25,181 nt of DNA, from contig CAZVWV010000041.1 of assembly GCA_964631745.1 (NCBI GenBank), positions 1 through 25,181 on the forward strand, given 5' to 3'. A program made the translations under genes and the position numbers. Positions 1 through 6,551 of this stretch are shown one piece after another; the stretch's first letter is position 1; each line of letters starts with the position of its first letter. The notes under the pieces were generated by a model. It was not told the origin of the DNA and did not search any database. It saw only the letters and a list, made by a program, of their open reading frames with translations. The stretch comes from CAZVWV01 sp964631745 (GTDB lineage: Bacteria; Bdellovibrionota_C; UBA2361; JBGSMV01).

Positions 1-562
1 TGTCGGCCCAGACCCGCAGGTTACGCTCTGTATATCCTCCCAAAAGCACCTCGCCCACGCCTGGTAATATTTCAAACTGATCCTTTACGGAGAGTTCAAC
101 CAGCTCGATCAGTTCACGAAGCGACTTATCCGGCGCCGAAATCCCCAGCCACATAATAGGCTGATCTTCAGGATTGTTCTTTCTAACAATCGGAAGGTCG
201 GCATCTTGAGGGAGACGCACCCGGCTAACTGCGCTTTGAATCTCTTGCAATGCGGCGTCAACGTTGCGTTTAAGATCGAATTCCAAACTGATGTTAACTT
301 GACCTTGACGAATCGACGAGGAGATCTCTCGAATACCTTCGATGCTCACCAGGGACTGCTCCATTGGGTCAACAATCTCTGATTCCATTACTTCCGGCGC
401 GGCGCCCTGCCAACTGATACCTACGTTAATAACCGGGAAATCAACATCCGGCAGTTGACTAATGCCCAAACGAGAAAAACTTACGGCGCCAAACACAATC
501 AGGCCAAGCATCAGCATCCAAGCGAAGACAGGGCGACGAATTGAGAGATCTGAAAGCGCCAT
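1..562 (-). CDS. RND-family efflux transporter, N-terminal part (runs off the left edge)
   Basis: Inner-membrane proton-driven pump of the HAE1/AcrB type that exports drugs or other amphiphiles through a TolC channel. About 187 residues are visible. The start MALSDLSIRRPVFAWM, with the first transmembrane helix directly after it, and the following segment ISQLPDVDFPVINVG are hallmark RND N-terminal sequence (family knowledge). The porter-domain start follows, including EIVDPMEQSLVSIEGI and VRLPQDADLPIV. The ATG at 562 overlaps the stop of the upstream TolC-like gene (TAATG), so the two are probably translationally coupled. No membrane-fusion protein gene is visible; it may lie beyond the edge. 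The family is certain. The substrate is unknown, and the 3' end is missing only because the window ends. Confidence 0.93.
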   Translation of the reverse strand, partial: MALSDLSIRRPVFAWMLMLGLIVFGAVSFSRLGISQLPDVDFPVINVGISWQGAAPEVMESEIVDPMEQSLVSIEGIREISSSIRQGQVNISLEFDLKRNVDAALQEIQSAVSRVRLPQDADLPIVRKNNPEDQPIMWLGISAPDKSLRELIELVELSVKDQFEILPGVGEVLLGGYTERNLRVWAD

Positions 563-1941
563 TATTGAATCCCTCCCACGGCTACACGCAGGGCGGCCAA
601 TTTGTTTAAGTAATCGAATTTTGCGCTGGCTAATCTAATGTCAGCGTCTTGAACTTTACGAATCGCTTGCAGCACATCTAAATTTGTCACTAAGCCCAAA
701 CCATAATCTCGCTTTTGGAGTTCATAGTTTTTACGGGTAGTTTCGCTGAGATTCTTTAGACTCGTAAATTCAGCTAAATTGGCATTGGCTTGGGCAAAGG
801 CTGTGCGCACATCCCGTTCGGCTGCGCGTTGGGCTAACTTTGACCTCAATTTAGCCTGCTCAAGCTGCGCGCGTGCCTCACTTTGGTGAGCGCTTATCAA
901 ACCCCCGTCAAAAATCGGGAGGCTGAGTTGAATGCCCAGCTCCCAGGCGCGATTTCGATCCGGATCTTCGAGGGGGTAACCATTGCCGGTGAGGTCTAAG
1001 GCCGGCCAGCGCTCCCTCTCTGAGGCTTTAAAGACCGATAGATTCTCATCGACGCGAGCTGATGCCGCCTGGAGGTCGTGGCGTTTTGCGGTGGCGGCCA
1101 GTTGAGAATCGAGACTCGGGAGTGTAGGCATCGATTTTACCTCTGACAAAATCAGATCCTTTGCGGGCACGCCAGTCAAAAATGAGAATAATTCAAGCGA
1201 TGCTAGCGTGGCCCCTTCAGCACGCTCTTTGGAAGCGTTCAGATCCTCCAGCTCGGCCTGGGCGGCTAAACCTTCACTCTCGCGGGATTTGCCCAGCTTA
1301 ACGAAATCGGTTAGCTCTGAAATGCGTGACTTAAGCGTGCGCTGGCTCTCTTCCAGTATCGAAACCTGCGCCAAATTATAAAGGATTTGATAATACAAAC
1401 TGGCTACATCCTGAAATAAAAGTTCGCGTTCCCGCTTAAGATCTGATTCTTGGGCGGAGATCTCGGAACGCGCTGCCCTTGCCAGAAGGAAATCTCTAAA
1501 GCCATGAAAAATGGGCTGCCGTAAGCTCAAAGCTGCTTCGCTTTGAGAGCGTCCTAAGCTGCCGGAAGTAGAGGCGGGGTTGGATGAATCTTCTGACGTG
1601 CTGTTGGAACGCGATAGTCGTCCGAAATTACTTGAGTTTCTAAAATTTTGCCGTCCGATCAGGTCAAGATCGGGATAAAGCGCAGAGACTGTCGCCTGAT
1701 ATCGGGACTCCGCTATTCCAATTTCGTTAGCTTGTATCGAAAGTCGCTCGCTGACTGCGAGGGACATCCGGTAACATTCATCTAGAGAGTAGGGCGGTTC
1801 TAGCTTACCGGAATCGGCCAGGGATTGACACTGTGCGGCTCCAACTACCAGAACCGGCAGCAAAATAGATAGATAAAAAGTTGTAAGGAAGAACAGCCCC
1901 AAGGGCTGCCTAAAATAAATCGTACTAAATGGTATTCTCAT
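562..1941 (-). CDS. TolC-like outer-membrane efflux protein
   Basis: A 459-residue outer-membrane factor, close to the usual TolC length. It forms the trimeric channel that connects an inner-membrane pump to the outside. A long hydrophobic signal peptide (residues 1-36) precedes two alpha-helical repeats rich in Ala, Glu, Gln and Leu. The halves show the typical patterns: an ARAARSEISAQESDLKRER-like helix around residue 155, and later SARAQLEQAKLRSKLAQ and a YGLGLVTNLDVLQA segment (about residue 415) that is characteristic of the family. A Cys occurs just after the signal, but the preceding residues (AAQ) are not a good lipobox, so I do not call it a lipoprotein. It is followed by the overlapping RND pump gene, its likely partner, and preceded by an ABC exporter that might also use it. 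Confidence 0.93.
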   Translation of the reverse strand: MRIPFSTIYFRQPLGLFFLTTFYLSILLPVLVVGAAQCQSLADSGKLEPPYSLDECYRMSLAVSERLSIQANEIGIAESRYQATVSALYPDLDLIGRQNFRNSSNFGRLSRSNSTSEDSSNPASTSGSLGRSQSEAALSLRQPIFHGFRDFLLARAARSEISAQESDLKRERELLFQDVASLYYQILYNLAQVSILEESQRTLKSRISELTDFVKLGKSRESEGLAAQAELEDLNASKERAEGATLASLELFSFLTGVPAKDLILSEVKSMPTLPSLDSQLAATAKRHDLQAASARVDENLSVFKASERERWPALDLTGNGYPLEDPDRNRAWELGIQLSLPIFDGGLISAHQSEARAQLEQAKLRSKLAQRAAERDVRTAFAQANANLAEFTSLKNLSETTRKNYELQKRDYGLGLVTNLDVLQAIRKVQDADIRLASAKFDYLNKLAALRVAVGGIQ

Positions 1942-1970
1942 AAAATCTGGTTTGATCTAAGCACTGCTTT

Positions 1971-2000
1971 GGGTTTGTTCACAAGCGCTTGCGTGAACCC
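1971..2000 (-). terminator. Hairpin between ABC exporter and TolC-like genes
   Basis: In the 76-bp gap, the arms GTTCAC and GTGAAC, extended by GGG/CCC with a small bulge, enclose the palindrome AAGCGCTT. No run of T follows on the minus strand. It could therefore be a weak or Rho-assisted terminator, an mRNA processing structure, or nothing. The arms are seen directly; the role is inferred. Confidence 0.3.
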
Positions 2001-2017
2001 AGAAGAGCGGGGTGAGC

Positions 2018-3820
2018 TCAAGCGCGGCGCAGCTCGCCGATCTGCTGTCTCCACATAGCATAATACAGCCCCTTTTGCGCCACCAGCTCATCATGTCGTC
2101 CAAATTCCACAATACTACCCTTTTCTAAGACGTAAATGCGCTCGGCATGCATTACGGTGGATAACCGATGCGCAATCAAGATTGTAATGTGTTGCTTGGC
2201 AGCAGATATCTCACGAATAGTTGCGCCAATCTCCTCCTCGGTTAAAGAGTCTAGTGAGGATGTTGCCTCATCAAATACTAACAGGTTGGGCGAGCGAAGA
2301 AGTGCCCGAGCAATTGAAAGCCGCTGCTTCTCGCCTCCGGACACCTTTATACCACCTTCGCCAATTACGGTATCCATGCCCTTGTCGGCACGCGCTAGCA
2401 AACTCTGACATGCGGCTTTGTGGAGTACTTGCAAACAGGTATCATCTGAGGCCTGTGGATTTACGAATTTCAGATTCTCGCGGATTGTTCCGGCAAAAAG
2501 TTGAGTATCCTGGGTTACAAAACCGATCTGTGCCCGCAGCTCGGCAAGATCAATGCAGTCTCCTGAAAGTCCATTATAAAGTATGTTGCCTTCGAGGGGC
2601 TGATATAAACCCACCAGCAGCTTTACTAGGGTAGTCTTACCGCTTCCTGAAGGCCCCACAAAGGCGATGGTTTCCCCTTTTGATACACTAAAGGAGATCT
2701 GCTTTAAGGCCGGAATAAGCGCGGCCGCGTACCCGAACTTAACATTCTGAAACGCGAGTGAAGAAATAGCGCCCATCCGAGCCGGAGCGGCGGGTGTGGG
2801 CTCGCGTGGTAACGAAAGCAGCTCTGAGAAATTTTGCAAAGAGGCTTCTGTCTCACGATAGATACCTATAATGTTCCCAAGTTCTTGCAGCGGTCCAAAT
2901 ATAAAAAAGGAGTAGATGTAAAGTGAAAAGAATTCTCCAAATGTGATCTCTTGAATAAAAATCAGGTACAAGAGAGTGAACAGTAGGGTAGTGCGTAGAA
3001 AATTAACAACCGTGCCTTGCACGAAACTGAGGCTTCTAATGTAACGCACCTTCTGTAATTCAAGTTGTAAGATTTTATCGGTGACACTATTTAAGCGCGC
3101 AATCTCTTGATCGGCTAGGCCGAGGCTTTTTACTAATTCGATGTTGCGCAGTGACTCTGTGGTAGAACCGGCCAGGGCCGTGGTCTCGCGCACGATACGG
3201 ACCTGCACCTTTTTGATGCGTCGTGAAAGCACCAAGCTGAGAGCACCTACCAACGGAGCTGTTAGGAAATAAACCGGCGCTACCAACCAATGCACGCTGA
3301 CAGCGTAGAAAAGCACGAATACAAATCCCACCAGCGTAGTAAAGAGAACATTAACAGAGGCGCTGATTAATTTTTCAACGTCGATACGCACCTTCTGGAG
3401 ACGGCCCAAGGTTTCGCCGCTACGCTGATCTTCAAAAAGCGCATAGGGTAGATCTAAAGCATGGGCGATGCCATCCGAGTAAATCTTCGCCCCAACGCGC
3501 TGGGTAATCACATTGATGAAATAATCTTGAAAGTTCTTAGCGACACGAGACACAAAGGCCGCCCCCACGGCAGCGCCCAGCAGAAGTAATACTCCGCGGT
3601 AAAATTCCGAAGCGCTGAACTGACTATATTTAGAGGCGTAGTCATCGATCACATGCCGAAAAATCCAAGGATCAAGCAAAGAAAAGATCTGATTAACCGC
3701 GGCCAGCAGCAGCGCAAGCGCTACCAAGCCGATATGAGCTCGTAAATATTTGTAAAGAAGTCGCATATTGCTTAAATCCGCGAAGAATTGTTTATGATTG
3801 CGCAATTCGCAATCTAGCAT
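2018..3820 (-). CDS. ABC exporter, fused permease-ATPase (MsbA/MdlB type)
   Basis: Homodimeric or heterodimeric ABC exporter half-transporter of up to 600 residues: an N-terminal six-helix membrane domain (roughly residues 30-320) and a C-terminal nucleotide-binding domain. Visible motifs are Walker A GPSGSGKTT near residue 388, the Q-loop GFVTQDTQLF, the signature VSGGEKQRLS near 490, Walker B LLVFDEATSSLD near 515 and the H-loop IAHRLST. It would move lipids, drugs or peptides outward; the substrate cannot be read from sequence. The first in-frame ATG is at 3820, but the Met at residue 19 (position 3766, MRLLYKYL) begins where family members normally start and may be the real start. Neither has a convincing Shine-Dalgarno sequence. 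Directly upstream of the TolC-like gene on the same strand. Confidence 0.93.
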   Translation of the reverse strand: MLDCELRNHKQFFADLSNMRLLYKYLRAHIGLVALALLLAAVNQIFSLLDPWIFRHVIDDYASKYSQFSASEFYRGVLLLLGAAVGAAFVSRVAKNFQDYFINVITQRVGAKIYSDGIAHALDLPYALFEDQRSGETLGRLQKVRIDVEKLISASVNVLFTTLVGFVFVLFYAVSVHWLVAPVYFLTAPLVGALSLVLSRRIKKVQVRIVRETTALAGSTTESLRNIELVKSLGLADQEIARLNSVTDKILQLELQKVRYIRSLSFVQGTVVNFLRTTLLFTLLYLIFIQEITFGEFFSLYIYSFFIFGPLQELGNIIGIYRETEASLQNFSELLSLPREPTPAAPARMGAISSLAFQNVKFGYAAALIPALKQISFSVSKGETIAFVGPSGSGKTTLVKLLVGLYQPLEGNILYNGLSGDCIDLAELRAQIGFVTQDTQLFAGTIRENLKFVNPQASDDTCLQVLHKAACQSLLARADKGMDTVIGEGGIKVSGGEKQRLSIARALLRSPNLLVFDEATSSLDSLTEEEIGATIREISAAKQHITILIAHRLSTVMHAERIYVLEKGSIVEFGRHDELVAQKGLYYAMWRQQIGELRRA

Positions 3821-3933
3821 TGCGGCATGTCTGCGGCAATCACGGCCCGAGGATGTGGGTAATAGTCAGGGCTCCAGGGACCACAAACCAGCGCCTGTAA
3901 CAAAAAGCGTGACACAAAGGCGCGGGCCCGCGC

Positions 3934-4215
3934 GTGACAATCATTTATGCAGTGGATGCCTGGCAGAGTGTCGGCTCATTTCCAATTCAGGATCCCGCTA
4001 GTGCTATTTCTTCAATGAATGGTCTCTGGTCTCAGCTAGAAATGTCAGCAGTAGGCCAAAATAATAGCCATCCAAAAGCAGTAGAGTTTGCCTTTGATAA
4101 CGGCGATGGAACTACACATTGGATTGCGCTACCCATCTCCAACGGGCCCAAGATTATTCGCGAAAAATTGGAGGCTGCCTTGATGTCATTTTGTAACTGG
4201 CGTAGGGCGACATAA
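3934..4215 (+). CDS. Small hypothetical protein, GTG start (uncertain)
   Basis: A possible 93-residue soluble protein that I do not recognise. It has a balanced composition with a plausible globular core, including HPKAVEFAFDNGDG followed by TTHWIALP, and a helical end (PKIIREKLEAALMSF). There is no signal peptide and no membrane segment. The only start after the upstream in-frame stop is GTG at 3934, and the AAAGG sequence lies rather far upstream (about 13 bases). It converges on the DUF2442 gene. It is isolated on this strand, so it could be a decayed or spurious reading frame. The opposite-strand frame here looks less protein-like. Confidence 0.38.
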   Translation: MTIIYAVDAWQSVGSFPIQDPASAISSMNGLWSQLEMSAVGQNNSHPKAVEFAFDNGDGTTHWIALPISNGPKIIREKLEAALMSFCNWRRAT

Positions 4216-4382
4216 CAGACAACTCTCGATGGCGGCTTTGGGTGAGGATATTTGAGGTGCTTTAATTTGCCTAGCAAGAGCTTACGCCAAGGCTTTGGGC
4301 AGCTGAGCAGAATTCTAAAAAAGCTGGGAAATTCCCCTGCGCAATAACGGGCCGCGGTGACTCGATGCGAGCTAAAAATTAC

Positions 4383-4637
4383 TTACGAGAGTCGAAGCAA
4401 ACTTTCGACCAAGATATCTTCGTCGACATCCTTCCAATGAATTCCTACTCCACCACCGATAAAACGCCAGCGTTTGCGCTGTTTTGCACTAGCATTCATT
4501 AGTAACGGCGACCACTCAAGTGGCACAGATATTTCACGTCCGTCAGCCAAAATAACTACGAGGGCATCCTTCGTGAAAGAGACATCCACAGCTAGTGGTT
4601 CTGGTTTAGGAGATCTATTTGTTGCTGAAGAACGCAT
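4383..4637 (-). CDS. DUF2442 family protein (putative antitoxin-like partner)
   Basis: An 84-residue protein that fits DUF2442: a short beta-rich start (LVVILADGREISVPL), then W-x-PLL, and the characteristic C-terminal IHWKDVDEDILVESLL, which corresponds to the family's IHWP-x-x-DEDLSV signature (recognised from family knowledge). The start at 4637 lies 23 bases inside the 3' end of the upstream DUF4160 gene, so the two are translated as a unit. DUF4160 and DUF2442 genes are frequently adjacent in bacteria, and the pair is often suspected to be a type II toxin-antitoxin module. The biochemical activity is not established from anything visible here. Confidence 0.85.
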   Translation of the reverse strand: MRSSATNRSPKPEPLAVDVSFTKDALVVILADGREISVPLEWSPLLMNASAKQRKRWRFIGGGVGIHWKDVDEDILVESLLRLS

Positions 4638-4854
4638 TCCAACGGCTCATAAAAAGCTTTTCATGTTTCTGCACAATTTTTCGAATCTCAGTCAATTCAT
4701 GTTGGCGAAATCCACGCGAATGTGCAAGCCGTACCGGCTTTAGCCAGTACTTAGCATAGGCACCGTCCTTTTCGATGTGTATATGCACCGGCTCGTCCCG
4801 ATCCAAACTTACAAAGAAAAAGCGATACCCTCTTATTATAACAATCGTCGGCAT
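4615..4854 (-). CDS. DUF4160 family protein
   Basis: A 79-residue protein starting MPTIVIIRGYRFFFVS, followed by DEPVHIHIEKDGAYAKYWL, LAHSRGF and RQHELTEIRKIVQKH. This matches DUF4160, whose conserved core contains EPPHIHV and AKFWL. The frame stays open to an ATG at 4971, but the extra 39 residues do not belong to the family and MPTI is the usual N-terminus, so I chose 4854. Neither start has a strong ribosome-binding site. The gene overlaps the DUF2442 gene by 23 bases. The pairing suggests a small toxin-antitoxin-like module, with which partner being toxic unknown. It lies just downstream of the repeat cytochrome on the same strand but is functionally unrelated to it as far as can be seen. 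Confidence 0.85.
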   Translation of the reverse strand: MPTIVIIRGYRFFFVSLDRDEPVHIHIEKDGAYAKYWLKPVRLAHSRGFRQHELTEIRKIVQKHEKLFMSRWNAFFSNK

Positions 4855-5048
4855 ATTTGGCCACGTAATTAACCGTCTGTAAATACTTAACATGCCCCGG
4901 TATAACCTCGCAATTCGCGGGTTTATGGAGGGTGGCTCTACGGGATTCTCTAGGGGATTAATTTTTTGCAAATAGAGCGCGGCAGTACCCAGCGCGCGTA
5001 AATCCTATCACCGCTGAGGCCGCCCCGGCCGCAGGCACGCGTCCTGTG

Positions 5049-6317
5049 TCAGCCGCAGAAGCAATGGAAGGCTTTCCAAGCGGAATCGGCGCATTGAGAT
5101 TGGCCTTTGTCATCATCATGACAGCTTGAACATAAATTGGTCGAGGAGCCGATCTGAGTTCTGTTACCGAAGAAAGTATGTTTTGCCAGCCAAGATGCAT
5201 CTTCGCACTTGGTTTCAATCTTGGCGCTATGACAACTCGAACAGCTTAGGCTCTCGGAGTTGGAATCACCGTTAGCGCAAGTGTAGAAATCATGAACTTG
5301 CTGCCAGTAGGCGTCGGCACAGCGGGCTGGCCCCTTATAGCTATGACATGAGGTGCATGTGCCGGAATCGGAGCCGCAAGACCAGAAGGGGTGATTGTTC
5401 TGCCACGAAATGCTGTTGCAATCAGGAGTGTTCTTTAGAGTATGACAGGTGTTGCAACGTAGCTCGCTCGAGTTCTTAGTCCCTCGCTCGCACGAAACGA
5501 AGTTGTGTTGATTCTCCCAACTTGGGTCACCACACTTAACGTGGCCTTTCTCGGTGTGACAACTTAAGCATTCCCAAGAGCCTGGGTTTTGGGCTCCAGC
5601 TTGGTTGTTACATGGATAGGAAGCATGAATTGACGTCCAACTACTATTGTCGCATTGCGGGCTACCTCGATCTCCATGACATGACGCGCAAGCGCTGTTG
5701 GAATTGGTTCCGGCGAGGCCCGAATTACATTTATAAAAATGCCCGTGGATATTTAACCATTGTTGGTTGGTGCAGTCCGGATCGCCTTTGGCCTCATGGC
5801 AAGATAGGCAGGCAACAGAGCGCGCTACCGATAGTTTCTCAAGCGGTGTTATTCTCAACGAGGTCACAGCGGCAGTTCTTGAAGTCTGATCTAGAGTTAC
5901 AGAATAGAGAATCGCGCGAGCATCGGTGCTAACGCCGAAAAGAGTAAGAGTTACATCGCCCCAAGAAGTGCGCACTATTAAATCAATATTTCCGCGTAAG
6001 AGCGTGTTGCTCAATATCTCAACGGAGCCGGCGCTATCGGTGTCGGCCTGCATGCCGTTGGCAGCTAGGGTAACACTATATCCAGTCAAAGGCGCACCTG
6101 TTGTGTCTAAGAGTGTTCCAACAAAGCGTTGCTCACCGCTGATGCCGCTATCGACGCCGGAGGCCTGATTTTGTTCCTGTTCTGAGCCATCGTTTGCACC
6201 GCCGCTGGCGCAACCCGAGACGATAACGCAAGTCCACAAGACAGTTATGAAACAACAAGATCTCGTTAAGGCCATCAAAATATTTGTGAGTGGATTGCGC
6301 TCAATAAAGTGTTTCAT
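5049..6317 (-). CDS. Heptaheme c-type cytochrome lipoprotein made of seven tandem one-heme repeats
   Basis: A 422-residue exported cytochrome. The signal peptide ends in the lipobox VSGC, giving a lipid-anchored protein followed by a Gly/Ser/Gln-rich linker. A beta-sandwich domain of the carboxypeptidase-regulatory type (starting RFVGTLLDTTGAPL) covers about residues 65-160. Seven CxxCH motifs follow, from about residue 168 to the C-terminus, each within a 33-42 residue repeat of pattern CxxCH-x2-KG-x3-C-x4-W-x3-H-x-F-x2-C. The second His (in WxxxH) is a natural distal heme ligand, and the two extra Cys per repeat could form a disulfide (inference). Repeat 6 lacks the last Cys and repeat 7 ends HCFCG. 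The ATG at 6317 is preceded by AGGA seven bases upstream, better than the ATG at 6353. Divergent from the 13-heme cytochrome. Likely role: surface or periplasmic electron transfer. Confidence 0.9.
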   Translation of the reverse strand: MKHFIERNPLTNILMALTRSCCFITVLWTCVIVSGCASGGANDGSEQEQNQASGVDSGISGEQRFVGTLLDTTGAPLTGYSVTLAANGMQADTDSAGSVEILSNTLLRGNIDLIVRTSWGDVTLTLFGVSTDARAILYSVTLDQTSRTAAVTSLRITPLEKLSVARSVACLSCHEAKGDPDCTNQQWLNIHGHFYKCNSGLAGTNSNSACASCHGDRGSPQCDNSSWTSIHASYPCNNQAGAQNPGSWECLSCHTEKGHVKCGDPSWENQHNFVSCERGTKNSSELRCNTCHTLKNTPDCNSISWQNNHPFWSCGSDSGTCTSCHSYKGPARCADAYWQQVHDFYTCANGDSNSESLSCSSCHSAKIETKCEDASWLAKHTFFGNRTQIGSSTNLCSSCHDDDKGQSQCADSAWKAFHCFCG

Positions 6318-6551
6318 TAAATGTTCCTGCACCTGTTTCAAAGACGGTAGCACGAGTTGTCTTGAAGTGTATAGACGGAGCTTCTCATTTTAATCTCCGG
6401 AAAATTTAGATGCATCCACAGGCCTCTAAAATTGCATAAAGTATTCAACTACTAATTTTGCACTTTAGAGATTTCGATTGTCATCAAAATTGACATAAGA
6501 TTATCGGCGAATGGTTGAGGTAGAAGCCTAGCAAAGCAAGCGGAGTTATAG
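6318..6551. promoter_or_regulatory. Divergent control region between the two cytochrome genes
   Basis: This 234-bp spacer must carry promoters for both the heptaheme lipoprotein (minus) and the 13-heme cytochrome (plus). It is AT-rich and contains two inverted repeats. The first has arms CTCTAAA at 6424-6430 and TTTAGAG at 6464-6470, with TTGCA/TGCA near-symmetry further inside. The second is TGTCA at 6479 and TGACA at 6491 with a 7-base spacer. I could not place a convincing -35/-10 pair on either strand. Confidence 0.45.
6479..6495. promoter_or_regulatory. Candidate operator, TGTCA-N7-TGACA
   Basis: A perfect 5+5 inverted repeat about 57 bases before the 13-heme cytochrome start. Its geometry resembles operators of dimeric helix-turn-helix regulators, including the CRP/FNR family, but the half-site does not match the classical FNR (TTGAT) or CRP (TGTGA) half-sites. 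No regulator gene is nearby. This is a candidate only. Confidence 0.3.

Noticed and set aside
1800..1850. TolC-like protein as a lipoprotein
   Set aside because: A Cys follows the signal peptide, but the residue before it is Gln, which does not fit a lipobox.
4032..4277. Minus-strand 81-residue frame opposite the small plus-strand ORF
   Set aside because: Its composition is irregular and there is no plausible start signal; the plus-strand frame looks more protein-like.
6490..6520. TTGACA as a -35 box for the 13-heme gene
   Set aside because: No acceptable -10 hexamer lies 16-18 bases downstream; TTGACA is better explained as half of the inverted repeat.
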